NCBI RefSeq assembly: GCF_011397635.1
Contig: NC_064773.1
Location: 2,362,501-2,426,500, forward strand
DNA: 64,000 bases
Origin: Epinephelus fuscoguttatus
Taxonomy: Eukaryota; Chordata; Actinopteri; Perciformes; Serranidae
Direction: 5' to 3'
The notes below the pieces were generated by a model, which was not told where the DNA came from, searched no databases, and saw only the letters and a list, made by a program, of their open reading frames with translations. The first letter of the stretch is position 1. Each line of letters opens with the position of its first letter. This document shows, in pieces, positions 46,158 through 57,931 of this stretch. A program made the position numbers and the translations under genes.

Positions 46158-46435
46158 AAAATGAGGAAGGAAATATTAAAAAGCCTAGCCTTAAAAAGCT
46201 GCTATACAGGTGTGGCCCCACCTGTATCAGGAACCAATTGGAGCCCATCACATGACCCAGATAATGACATGACATGTGAAACAAATGCAAAATAATTAGA
46301 AAATAACTAGTTAATAAAATAAAATAAAAAAAAGTGTTTTAAAGCCCTGATGAAGACCTGCAGTGGTTGAAACATGTTGGCTCTTTTAATGATTTAGCCG
46401 CTACAATAAAAGCTTTTTAATTCTTCTTTCCTCGT
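46158..46435. mobile_element. Short inverted-repeat element, about 280 bp
   Basis: The left end GAGGAAGGAAATATTAAAAAG pairs with the right end CTTTTTAATTCTTCTTTCCTC. The interior has CCTGATGAAGACCTGCAGTG, a motif of a common fish foldback family. A smaller relative is at 35892-35980. Confidence 0.6.
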
Positions 46436-47257
46436 TTTCTACTTTGATCTACATTCGATTTCACAGAGCGACTAGTCATCTCTCTCTTTTTCTAAATAGA
46501 TAATCATGTTTGTTTTGCAAGCTTTTCAAAAAAAAAAAAAGTCATGCAAAAAGATACAGGATTGATTTTGATTATATTTAATTAAACTTCTCTTTCTGAT
46601 TGTTTTGCATTGATTTTAGGTAAAACAATTAATAATCTATAACAGCTACATACACGCAGTGTACTTAAGTATAGAATCGAGTAAATGTATCTGGTTACTT
46701 TTATCTCTGGCAGAAGTTTGGTGAGATACACTAACTCAAAGTGTCTAACTGCAAACTCAAAGTACCTTTAATGTTGCCTCCAAACTACACACAGCTGAAG
46801 TACTTCACTAACATTAACATTTATTTACAGTAAACTTGTCTTGCTGTCACATTAAACTGAGCTTCACTGTTTATTAATAATAATGCTTTTTATTTATAGG
46901 TGCTTTTCAGAGCACCCAAGGACACCTTACAAAACACTGTTAAAATATGCTACTAAAAAAACAAGAACGATGTATCCATTCATAAAAAAATCAAGCAAAG
47001 CAGTAATATACAAAAACAAGTTAATAAAGTAACCAGGCAGAAATCATAATTATAAACCCTTTCATCTGACCAGAAGCTCTCAGTCATGCTGTGTTTCGCC
47101 CCATTAGCTGTTGGCTCAGCCAAACACCACCAAACCCTGCTGCCCATCTGCTGCTAACAGCTAACTACTCTTCTCCCAGTGATAACAGCATGAAGACACG
47201 CTTCATTATAGTCACTCAGTTTGTCATTGGCTAAGCGATCATTACACATGTATACAA
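46436..47257. other. Unassigned region
   Basis: No gene or element recognised. It includes a poly-A stretch near 46528. Confidence 0.4.
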
Positions 47258-47600
47258 GAAAGGACGGCAGAGGAGATTCCTGCACACCAATGTAAAAATA
47301 TTCTGTTTATTTAAGACATCTATGCACAAAAAAGGTGCTCAAAGTGAAAAAACAGTGATAAAAAGTGAGTAAAAACAGCAAACGTTTTAGTCGTCACTAT
47401 CATCGGTGCTTAAAGTCTGAAATGTTTGCTGTTTTTACTCACTTTTTATCTTCTTTTTTGCACTTTGAGCACCTTTTTTTGTGCACAGATGTTTTAAATA
47501 AACAGTACTATTTTTGTATTGATCCGTGGACCTTTTTGTGGCTCTCCAGCCCAGTTAGTTAGCCCAGTTTGTGTGAGGGTATCTCTTCTGCCGTCCTTTT
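47258..47600. mobile_element. Foldback element with long inverted arms
   Basis: The outer ends AAGGACGGCAGAGGAGAT and ATCTCTTCTGCCGTCCTT are inverted. The inner arms pair across more than 100 bases (CAAAAAAGGTGCTCAAAGTG with CACTTTGAGCACCTTTTTTT, and GAGTAAAAACAGCAAACGTT with AATGTTTGCTGTTTTTACTC). It could form a long hairpin as RNA. Confidence 0.75.
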
Positions 47601-48418
47601 TTTGTTTGCCTGTTGTACCGATGCACCCAAGGCAAATTTTTTTTGTTGCCACTTTCACAGCAGCCTTAAACATATATACAGAAAGTACTTTTGTCCTGGA
47701 TCGAGGGAAGATTTCTGTTCAACTTAAATGCGCCCTCCCTCATCAGCGGGACAACAGGATGCCATTGGTCTTGAGTCCTGGCTAGCTGGCGTCAAGTACT
47801 GTTCGCTGTTCTCGTAGAATGTTGATCTAAAAGGAGCAAATGAATCGCAATGTTTGTGAAACTGTAACCTAAGAAGGGATCTGTGGGCAACTGAACAAGA
47901 TTTTAGTATTGAAAGTGTTCTGGTTTCCATAAGGTGCCTCGGTAGTCCGTTTGCACTCCAAGTATTATTGATCAATCACATTTGAATGGCAGGTAAACAG
48001 TCCAGAGGCACACATTGGCCGAAATGCAATCTCAGAACTGATCAGCTATCGTGGAGTTAGCTTTTTAAAAATGTATCAGCATTCATATTCCAATATGTGC
48101 TAACAGAGATTCACCATAATGGCCGGCACACGGAAGAGAAAGACTTGGTTGAGATGTCCGCTGGCTTCACCAGGTCTGCCAAAGATATTGGTCCTCACCC
48201 CCAAAGCCTTTATCGTCACAGTCAAATATTGGCGATAATGCTCTACCGTCCATTTGCTATTCGCTTTTTAAAAAAAAGAAAAAAAATTTACGATTTGAGA
48301 CACACTCTTTCTCAAGAGAGACGTGATTACATTCATTGGTCACAGGGGATATTTGCTGGCCACAGAGTAACTTTTTGTGGCTACGGTTATGATGAAACCC
48401 TCTGATGATTGATCAAAT
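47601..48418. other. 3' flank of gene 4
   Basis: No clear polyadenylation signal close to the stop, and nothing else recognised. Confidence 0.4.
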
Positions 48419-51117
48419 CTAACCTGTGTAATTAACAGGACAGATGATCAGAGGGGTGGCGTTTTTGCCATCATAATGACGACTGGGACTAAAGAATGGG
48501 AAGAGTTTCTCAGTGAAGGAACAGTCAGTAATGCTGTGGATAAGATCAGCAGAATCTACATCAAAAAACGAGACTGAGCCCTTCTCATAATCCACAAACA
48601 CTCCCACTTTCTTCGGCTGATGTTTTACACTGAGCTGGACAGCAGAGGCTATGTACTTATCTCCTTCCCTTAAACATATTGTCCAGTAGCCGTTTTTGGG
48701 GCTTGCTGTGATCGACCCCTTCCTGTTGATCGACTCTCTGACGACACCTAAATCCCAGGAAGTCTTACCTTTAACCTGCACCTCGTAGTAAAGTCTTCCT
48801 GAAGAGAAACTTTGCTTTCCTAAGACATTTACACCAGGATTAAATCTTTCTGGGTTGTCTGGAAGGTTTTGTGATACATCACCACAATAAACTTGTTTCC
48901 CATCGTCAGACAAAATGAGGTAGGAATTTGCTGTATCAGGATCTAGAGTCACATCCTTTGCATACTGCTGGACCCTCTTCAGCTTGGCCTTGGCAAACAA
49001 TTTCTCCTTCTCTTTCTTTAGTATTTCCTCCAGCTGATTCATAGCTGTGCCCACACTTCCCCCATATGTTGGTGGAGTGACGCTGACTTCTGTCCAGCTC
49101 TTGGTGGCTGGAATTGCATTCAGGGATGATAAGCTTTGCGGGAAGTTAGGGTGGTCTTCATTGTGTGAGAGCTGCTCCATCTCGGCGTCTTTCTTTGTCA
49201 GCACAGAGATTTCTTTCTCCAGCTCTCGGATGAATCCTTGGGCCTGTTTCTGTGTCGTTTCTCGCTTTTCTTCAATTGCCTTGATGAGATTAGCCAAACT
49301 TCTCTCAACAGACTGCCGCAAAACAGCAAACACCTGCTTACTGTCTTCAATATGACTGTCTGCAGATTGACTGCTGAACTCTGCTGAGCGATTGATCTCC
49401 AAGATCTTCATCTGTCTCTCCTGGATCATCAGCTTAATTTCAGCCTTCAGCTTGGCCTTCTTCCTTTCATAATCACAGTTAAAAGGAACAGTGTCGTGGT
49501 TCTTGAGGTCTAAAACAAGGAAGAACACAAACACATCTGGTCAGTCTTACAGAACTGTTGTTTACTGTGTCAATTGGTATTTTAATTCGGGACGTCCCAA
49601 TCAACTTCTTACGGCTGTGATCCAAGTCATTTTTTAATATTGTCTGATACAATATTTGTATTCACTTAAACGTAGATAAAATATAAAAAAACAGCTGAAG
49701 ACTAATAAATTTGGCCAGCCTTATTTTTCATGGTAATCCAAAAACTGGATGTCCTTGTGGCATCTATCGTTTTCTCCACCCATGGTCTGATGAAACCACG
49801 TCCACTTCTGCATGACAGAAGCAGGCTGCCAGATGTCACAACTGATTTTTGTTTGTTAGCCTGTTGCTTTGGCATGCATATAATGGCTGCCCTGTGAAGC
49901 AGCTGGAGTTCATCAGTGGCTGTGAACACCACCTTTGCCAAAAAACACTGAGGAAATCTTACCCCTTTCATTCCTCTCCTTAGAGGCATGACGTTTGGTT
50001 TCGACGTCCCTCTACCTCTCTTATGAATTATGTCTTGTCTACATGTGTATACCTCTGCTGTGTCTATGTGTTTTTACTGGCGGTAGCTAGCTGTATTGGA
50101 GTTGTTTCAGCTGTTAAAGGAAAATTTATTTCTAATTTTCAACCAGCTCTTATCGTCATGTGGAGCTATTGCGGCACCGGAGGAAGCCAAACACACCCTG
50201 CCCATAAGAGCTCCTGTGGTCTCCTGTTGGCAGGGAATGAGACTGAGGGACTCCCGGGAGGGTTAGCTAGCTAGCTAGCAGCATTGTCTTTCAAGGGTGC
50301 CGGCTAGCAGTAAGCTGGCAGCCAATCATCAGGCCTTGATGTCTGGCAGCTTGCTTTTGTCATGTGGGAGTGGGCGGGGTTTCATCTACAGTGGTTTGGA
50401 AAATGATTGACTCGTCATGGTTCAAAACGTTCATGAGCTTCAGTTATTGATTTAATATGAATATGACTCATGAAATTGATGTGACACAGTCTGCTAAAGA
50501 GAGGAACTACAGAAACACTCAGTGGTGTTACAGAGTGAAGCTTCTTCCCTCAGAAATTATCTTTGGCTGAGTAAAGACATTGGCTGCAGAGAGCGGGCTG
50601 AGGAGAACAAAACACAGTACATTCAGTAAAGAAAAGGATCAGGTTTTTCCCCGGTTATATTTTGTCAGATTCAGCCCATTAAAATATGTGAATGCTTTGG
50701 ATCAGTTTGGGCCATCTTTGATTTAAATTAAAACTTGATTACTGTTTAAGAACTATACATAATATCTAATGAATATAATCATTGATAAGATACATGTGAA
50801 ACTTCTCAGATCTTTATGTTTTTACCTTACCTCTGCCTACCTTTTGGTCTTGAGCTGGTGTGTGACAAACGCTGAACCAGGTCATTCCTGCTGATCTTTT
50901 CTAAAATCTTCATGGTTATCTCCAAAGCTCCAGGAATCTTATATTTTTGCACCATCAGATCCACCACGTCCTGTCTGTCTGCCTCTTCCAGCTTGGCCTC
51001 AAAGATGGCTGAGAAACCTTTACAGATGTCCTCTTGCTTCAGGAGCCACTTGAACTGCTTGAACTCTTCACCTTTCAGGTGCAGCAGAGTGTTCCAAAGA
51101 TCTTCAGGGGTTGCCAT
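48419..51117 (-). CDS. PYD - coiled coil - B30.2 protein (gene 4)
   Basis: Exons 51117-50841 (277 bp, donor gtaggc) and 49509-48419 (acceptor ttgttttag), phase-1 join, predicted 455 residues ending PVNYTG. Residues 1-92 are a pyrin domain (MATPEDLWNTLLHLKGEEF... RNDLVQRLSHTSS). Residues about 105-265 form a long charged helical region of the fish TRIM type (RQSVERSLANLIKAIEEKRE, ELEKEISVLTKKDAEMEQLS), then one PRY-SPRY from about residue 273 (VTLDPDTANSYLILS, LGKQSFSSGRLYYEVQVKG). The coiled coil and B30.2 look like a bloodthirsty/TRIM39-like protein whose RING and B-box are replaced by a PYD. Mammalian pyrin is PYD, B-box, coiled coil, B30.2; the B-box is not seen here. The ATG lies 10 bases after an acceptor (tttcaccag). 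It is diverged from genes 1-3 and likely closest to their ancestor. Confidence 0.87.
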
Positions 51118-51409
51118 TGTGGTTTTCTGGTGAAACAGAGAACACAGATATTATATTTTTCTAATGGGATCATCAAAGACCCGTCTTTGACCAAATAGCT
51201 CCACTAACCTCAGAGTCACAGGAACTTAACCAGGAGCCATTCCTGTTCTAAAGAACCCCGAACATTTGACATTTTTTAAGTCGTTGCTGGCAACCACTGA
51301 ATCACCTTCCCTTAAGCTCAGTTCCTATAGCTTAATTGCTATGAAGTAAACTCCTAAATTTGTACCTTAAACTCTGCATTAAAAAATGCACAAGCAGTGA
51401 GCGCTTGCC

Positions 51410-51600
51410 TTGATTGAAGGTGAGAAGCTGTTTCAAAAAAGTAAATTGGACACAAGGACAATAGAGATCTGGTGGGTACATGAGACCCTCAGAGAAAGGA
51501 GTAATCACAGGGAGTACCACCAGTTGGTCAAGGAGCTTCGCCTGGATGATGGTCAGTGGCGTGAATTATGTATCCCTGGTTCTTGGGCTGTTGCTTGAAT
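51410..51600 (+). mobile_element. Harbinger-like transposase N-terminal fragment
   Basis: The plus strand encodes WWVHETLRERSNHREYHQLV then KELRLDDGQW, the usual start region of fish Harbinger transposases (WVHP..R...GEYH.L..ELR.D..RF). Only about 45 codons remain. Confidence 0.5.
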
Positions 51601-51745
51601 AACAGCCTGTACTTCCACATCCTTGTATTGCCCGCCACCACGGACACAGAGTATAGGAGTGGATCAAGAGACAGACCCGCCCCGTCTCTCTCAGACTCAG
51701 ACTGAATACTGATCAAACAGTAAAACCAGGCAGTGTTGATCGAAT

Positions 51746-52000
51746 TTATATCAAGATTATTGACTGCATTGCTTTTTCATTACATCGCCCACCAGCAGGA
51801 GCATTTATTGGTCTGGTGCAGCGCAGTGCATTCTGGTAGTTGTAGGTTTTCTCCCTCTTGAGCAGACGCATCCATTTTCTCTGTTTTCTCTGGTCATGTA
51901 GCACCAGTGTCAGAAGTATTAGGATCTTTCTGCTGCAGAGACATCCTAGTTTTATCAAAAGGCCGTCTTTCCAGCACTGAAATACTCTTTTAACTGACAA
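51746..52000 (-). mobile_element. Possible second Harbinger-related fragment
   Basis: The minus strand has an 84-codon open frame with a K/R-rich segment (LVLHDQRKQRKWMRLLKREK) resembling the basic leader before the Harbinger transposase core. It lies opposite to the 51410 fragment, and the match is weak. Confidence 0.25.
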
Positions 52001-52318
52001 AATAAGTCTCTGGAGGGATTAAAAACGATCTCAGTTGTTTCGAATTACCAGTGTTCATGCGATTTTGCACCAAGACTGAATAAAAAGAAAAGAAAACCTC
52101 CCTGCTTTAAAATAGTACCGTGAGGCTAGTCCAGACACGCCCTATCTCACCCAGGACAAATGTTTGTGATTAAATCTAACAACAGTTCAGATCACGTCTC
52201 TACTGCACATACTTATTCATTAACGGATATTCAAAATTCAACACATTTATCACGTCTAGGTATGTTCTGCACGAGTACACCATAATTCTTTATTCACGTT
52301 TCCTGAAAGTAATCTTAC

Positions 52319-52399
52319 CTGTTAAACTCTTCCAGATGACACACGCTGCTCCTTCTCAACCCCTCGTGTTTGAAAGTCAAATCCTCAAACCTTCCCAAC
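52319..52399 (-). other. Probable 5' untranslated exon of gene 4
   Basis: On the minus strand an acceptor (ttttttctttag) and donor (AACAG/gtaagatt) bound 81 bp without an ATG. It lies 1.2 kb upstream of the PYD exon. An acceptor on this exon implies a further exon upstream. A strong donor at about 55598 (GACACTG/gtaagc) is one candidate. Confidence 0.5.
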
Positions 52400-52478
52400 C
52401 TAAAGAAAAAAACATCAATATGACATCAGAGCAGACTGACCTATGAGCTGTACTTCCTGCTACATACTAATAGAGACA

Positions 52479-52925
52479 TTAAAGGGATAGTTCAGATCTT
52501 TTACAGTTGATGTCAGTTGGCAGGCTGGAGTCTGGCTTTAAAGAGGGTGATGTAACAGTTTCAGTTCCCACTGAAAATCCCAAAATTGTGTAGCTTTTGA
52601 GTCAGACTGCATTGAGAAAAACAATAATTTAACATCTGTGATCACAGGAGCTGCTGATCTACCGCTGCCTCCATCAGTAACTGTTCGTGTTACTGTGTGA
52701 CTTTGGGGTTTAAAGGGGTTAGTTCAGATTCATAAGAGTCACACAATAACACAAACTAAACAACTGATTTAAGAGGTGGTAGACCAGCAGCTCCTGTGTC
52801 CAGCAGGCTAAAGTTACTGTTTTTCTCAGTAGAGTCTGGTGACTTTGACGAGAGCAGTGACTGGGAACTGAGGCCGTTAAAGGCTTCCCCATAGTAACAT
52901 GCAGTCTGCAGCGAGATGTGAAAAT
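52479..52925. mobile_element. TTAA-starting short element with long inverted arms
   Basis: Begins TTAAAGGGATAGTTCAG. The arms pair, for example CACAGGAGCTGCTGATCTAC near 52644 with GTAGACCAGCAGCTCCTGTG near 52780, and TTGAGAAAAACAATAA with TTACTGTTTTTCTCAG. A TTAA start suggests piggyBac-type insertion. The right border is uncertain. Confidence 0.6.
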
Positions 52926-54439
52926 ATTCTTAATATAGCATACACTTTAACTGATATTGATTTTTTTTTTGGTGGCTAAATATATTTTGTTGCTGACCCC
53001 GTCCATGGCAGTACATTGCTGAGCTTCCATGACTGTACTCCTGCCTGTTTCTCCAAACTGGGGGCGTGACGACCGCCATCTACTGTAGTTAATACAGTCA
53101 GTGCGTTAACATGACATTGAGGAAATCAATTCATTGTGTTAGTGTGAGTGAAATGGTCCTGCAGTGAATTTGTCACAGTGGGACTAACACACCCAGATCA
53201 TGTGACCCCTGCATGTATACAGTCAATCAGAGCCAAACTGGCCGAGGCGCTCTGAGCATGCTCCACAGTTTCCGCCCCGGGCTTTGACCCAGAAGTCCAA
53301 TAGCATTAAATGTGTAAGAGAAGAAGAAGCCGGTAACAACATGGAGAAATCTACATCCAGAGCCGTGACTTTTTGGACGGACCAAATGTACAGAGCTGTA
53401 AAGTTGTCCACCATGGTAGCAGTTAGCTGCTAGCTAACCGTAGCTAACTTGTTTGTCCATTGTTTGGTCTGTGACGTAATAGGTCAACAGGAAAAAGGTC
53501 CAATACTAACAAGCTGAAAGGGGGCATATCTCCACCTATCGTAGAGGAGTCGCACATACTTGGCTCAATAAATGGATTCCCCTCCCGTGCCTGTATACTG
53601 GGACAAGGACAGTAGGCCAGTTAGATGTCCTCGTCCAGCTGGGACTGGAGCTCCACTTCACCGTGCATGGAAACGTAATGACTGTCCTTGGAGTCAACAG
53701 CCGACTGTTGTTAGATTTTCAAAGCTGATATCATTACCGATAGAGTAAATAATCTGATAATGATAAACTGTATGATTTACTTAAAATTTACCCCAAACTG
53801 TCACAGCTCCGACACAAAAGACAACAAGCTGAAGGTGACGTGTGCAGGCAGAGCAGGTGGAAGTAAAGAGAGTGTGGTCAGAACAGGCTCACAGTGTGGT
53901 AACTAGATATCAGTCCAAATAAACAAATCCAGCAGGCAGGAAGCAGGTGGCAGACTACCTGTTGCGTGGTTGCAGAGCAGAGTCAGGAACAGGAAGAGGA
54001 CACTGGCCACAATAACTTGAAGCCTCTGATGACATCACATCCAAGAGCTCGCACAGGGGAGAGGAAGAGTGGCTGATACACACAGTGCGCTTAAAGCTTC
54101 AAGGACAGCGTCACATCTTTAATAGTTTATTGTTAACATTAAATACTATATTAGGAATTTGTTAATGGTTCATAATTTGGATGTAAACCATCTATAAACA
54201 GTATTTAGATGGTCATTTTAAAGTTGCAATGTTTGTAAATGCACTACCCAGTATTCATTAACTATTTAACAAAGTCTTATAATCATCACTTGCAACTTTA
54301 TAATTTTATTAATACTCATAGACAGTTTACAAACCAGTCATTAACATCAACAAATACTTGATAAGGATTAGAGTCACCAATTCAGTATCTGACCAAATGT
54401 CTCCCCTTCTGTTCCTGAGATATGACGTTAAAACATGAT
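52926..54439. other. Unassigned region
   Basis: No gene recognised. Simple GCTAGC-like runs near 53425-53450 are repeat-like. Confidence 0.4.
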
Positions 54440-54860
54440 GATGTCACAGTCAAGCTGACCTTTGACCTTTTCACCTTCATTTTTTTTTATCTTGTCATTT
54501 GTGTCAAGTTCTGTCATAATTAGCCAATGAATTCTTGGGTTCTGGCCAAAAACAAGTTTAGTGAGGTCACAGTGACCTTTGACCACACAATTCTAATCAG
54601 TTTATTGTTCCATCCACGTGGACGTTTGTGTCAAATTTCAAGAAATTCCCACCAGGTGTTCTTAAGATATCGTGTTAAAGAGAATGAGACAGATGCAAGG
54701 TCACACTGACCTTGACCTTTGACCATTGAATTCCAGTCAGTTCATTGTTGAGCTGATGTGAACGTTTGTGTCAAATTTGAGGAAATTCCCTCAAGACGTT
54801 GATGAGATTTCACGAGAATGAGAAAGACAAGGTCACAGTGACCTTGACCTTTAAACTGGC
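54440..54860. repeat. Tandem repeat carrying nuclear-receptor sites
   Basis: Four related units of about 115-135 bp. Three contain perfect oestrogen-response-element palindromes (GGTCAnnnTGACC): 54565-54577, 54699-54711 and 54831-54843. TGACCTTTGACC (direct repeat, spacing 1) and TCAAGGTCA (on the reverse strand, an ERR/SF-1-type site) occur beside them. The repeat belongs to a family I know as common in teleosts. It does not code for protein. Confidence 0.75.
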
Positions 54861-56380
54861 ATCTCTTCAGGTCCAGTGTGAATACCATGAATGATTTCAA
54901 CATGCAAAACCAGTTTCGCTGCACATACTAACACCTGAATGCTGATTCAAGACAGAACAAAAACCTTAATGAGAGGATTAGAGAGCTGAAATGAAACTAA
55001 AACTGACAGCCCTGTTCCAGAAGTGAGAATAGCCCATTCTAAGTCATGCTGATGTTTGCATTGACCTCAGTAAGTAAAAAAGCCTTGAACACAACGTTAC
55101 TCAACAACATAAGCATCCACCACTCCACAGAAAACAGCTGTTTATTGAATATTTTAGTTTTTTGTCGTATGTTTCTGCAAACCACGGATCCGTTATATTC
55201 ATACCTTATTATGTAGCAGATATGTTACACTGTGGTTAACTTGATTTGGGTTTAGGTACAAAAACACTTGGTCGTGGTTTGGAAAAAAAACACATTGTGG
55301 CTTAAAATAACATTTTTTTGTGGCACAATGCCCGGGGAAAGCACAGCGAGCAATGTGTGGTCTCCAGCTGTTCCAAACAACACTGACATAAAACCTTCTT
55401 TTTTCTTTTCTCCTTTTCAAATCCAAATAATATCAGCCGACGTATTTGAAGCAATACACTGATAATAAGCTAACTCCACTCCAAACTCAAAAATGTTGTG
55501 GAAGAAGAGCAAACAGAACTGCTGTTTGATAGTCAGCAGCTGGACAAACACTCAGCTGAAATAAAAGTTAAGTATTACCCAGCTGGACTGGGAGCTTACC
55601 AGTGTCAGATGAGATGTTGGGTGGAAACACTGAACATCGCCCTCATGTAGTCTCAGCTTGCTGAGTGGTGGTGAGGAGAAACATTTGTAATTCATTAAAT
55701 AAGGAAGGGGACTGTCAAGGAGGAGGATTAAGAGGAGGAAGAGGAGTGTCTTCTGACTGTGTTGTAGTTTTGTACAGCTGCCACAAGATGGTGATATTTC
55801 ACTAACTGTACCTTAAATGACCATGACATAATCTGTGCATTCCTGTCCCCACACCAACATACTGTAGGGTCTGTTAGGAAAAGATTTAGTGTGTGCGAGG
55901 ACACTGTGCGTTCAGTGTAGTAAAATACCAGGATGTTCTACATGTTCTGCTTTACTGGCTCCTCTGACCCACAATCCTCTGCACAGCGGATGATACGTCA
56001 CATTGACTGACTCCGTCTCTGGTGAACTTGAAAGTGCATGCTGTTTGTTTTATCTCCAAAGTGACGGATATGAAAGCAGGAGGGTCAAAGTTCAGGGTGT
56101 GATGTTATGAGACAGTAGCGTGCTCTGATTGTGCACACACTGCATGGAACAGTACATACTTTTTAAGGGCAGCTGCAGTACTGAACGTAAAAAGAAGTAT
56201 GTGATTCAGAGCACTTCCTGTGTTGATGCTGTTTTATATGAAGCGTCGCTGCATGTTTTTATGTGACACATTAAAATATGATATGTACGTTTTCTGTGAC
56301 GAGAGCACATTCGTAGTCTGTGATCAGCATAAAGTGATCATAGTGTCGTAATTCTTATCTTACAGTTTGATATTTAACCG
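54861..56380. other. Unassigned region with one repeat piece
   Basis: 55228-55320 (GGTTAACTTGATTTGGGTTT, then CACTTGGTCGTGGTTTGG) is part of a common fish repeat. Otherwise nothing recognised, apart from a strong minus-strand donor at about 55598. Confidence 0.4.
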
Positions 56381-57201
56381 AGGGGAGAGCGGGGCGAGTT
56401 GAGCCAGTTTTTACTTCTGGTGATTTTTAAGTGAGGGTATGACAGTAATGACTCCACCATCCCTGGGAATCACTTTGGATCTAAACTAAACCATTTTTAA
56501 AATATGACTACCCACAGAAAAGTGGTGTCTTGGCTCAACTCTGCCAGGGTGTAAACTTCTCCACCGATTATGTTAAGGTAAAATGAAACCTGTTTACCTC
56601 GTACAAAACAAGCTGAAACCAATACTAAATAACTTCTTGAAGTTTTAATTTAAAGATAAAGTCCAACTTCAGAGGCCAGATTCCTTCAACAAAGCCAAAA
56701 TTTTCCAAACGTGTTCAAAATGAAGAACAAATTCCTGTAATTCTCACAAATCCGGTCTCATACTCAACGTCCCACCTGTCAGTGCTGCAGGGGAATATGA
56801 ACATCTGCTCCCGTCTGGCTGCAACACCGAGTTTTTCCGGTTTCAGTAGTCTCTTGAGCGCATCAGCTCTCAGTCCTTCACCATTGTCTTTGAGTGTGAA
56901 GACTGGCTTTCCATCTGCAGTACCCCCCAAGACTTCAGAGCTCTCAGACTTCAGAGATCCAGTGTAGTTGTAGCAGACAGATTCTTGTCACCATCATCAT
57001 CATCACATCACTCAGGTCATCTTCTGAACAATCATAGTCACTGTTCTATAGACACGTGGAGTGATGATTTTAGGTCTAAAATTAACGTTATATAAAATAA
57101 CATCAGTTCAGTGTTACGAATGCAACGTAATATTACAGTAAAATAATACTTTGATAAAAATCACAAGTGCCTTTTGGCTCAAATCACCCCACTCCTGCCA
57201 T
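56381..57201. mobile_element. Inverted-repeat element, about 0.8 kb
   Basis: The left end GGGGAGAGCGGGGCGAGTTG..GAGCC and the right end GGCTCAAATCACCCCACTCC are imperfect inverted repeats. A minus-strand frame (56930-56715) has no recognisable domain. The superfamily is unknown. Confidence 0.55.
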
Positions 57202-57524
57202 TTTTAAAAACGTGCATCACCCTGCAAAACAGAGCTAATATCATGCTAACAGACATGCTGACATGTGAGATTATGTCAGACGTGTTTGTAGTTGTTCACA
57301 CTCAAGAAACATGAACAAAAAAAAAATTCACTTTGAATAACAAGTAAAGTGTTTTGAACTTGAATGTGTGTCCAGATATAATAATATATCAGTCACAGTT
57401 TGATACTTCTATCACTACACTTTACTGATTATACTCATACATTTACTTAAGGAACATTTTCCATGCAGGACTTGTAACAGAGTATTGTTACTGTGTGGTA
57501 TTCGTACTTTTACTCAAGTAAAGG
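57202..57524. other. Unassigned spacer
   Basis: Nothing recognised. Confidence 0.4.
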
Positions 57525-57532
57525 ATCTAGAA

Positions 57533-57822
57533 CAGTGGTCCCCAACTGGTCCAGCCGGTACGGTCCAGTTTTCTCCTCAGTCATTAGTTCAAGATCCACA
57601 AAATGTGATACATCAGCGTCATACATGTCGTAGCAGGCTGTGTCTGTCAAGCAGCTGTCTCTTAGTCACTCTCTCCTAACCCGGAAACAGCACTAAAAAA
57701 CATTAAAATAAAAGCTGGAAAAAAAGGTGGAAATTCACTTAGAAATAAATAATGTTTTTTGAAAACTTGCAGTCCATTCAGAATGGGCCAGTGAGCCACT
57801 TTTGGACCACGACCAACCACTG
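57533..57822. mobile_element. hAT-type short element
   Basis: Starts CAGTGGTCCCCAACTGG and ends ACCAACCACTG (inverted). Flanking ATCTAGAA and CTCTAAAA match at 6 of 8, fitting an aged hAT target duplication. Same family as 15216-15472. Confidence 0.6.
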
Positions 57823-57931
57823 CTCTAAAACACTTCCTCCACCATTCAGGATGAAAATATCCTCTGTGTTGTATTTTGAGTATTTTTATGTTTTGAAATA
57901 ATTTAACAGATTACATGCTCTGCCATTTTTT

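Noticed and set aside
10906-51117. Fish NLR genes (PYD-NACHT-LRR-B30.2)
   Set aside because: No NACHT or LRR coding sequence is seen in any intron, and the PYD to B30.2 joins are in phase without extra exons.
56715-56930. Minus-strand frame starting MGGTADGKPVF as a gene
   Set aside because: It lies inside an inverted-repeat element, has no splice context and no recognisable domain.
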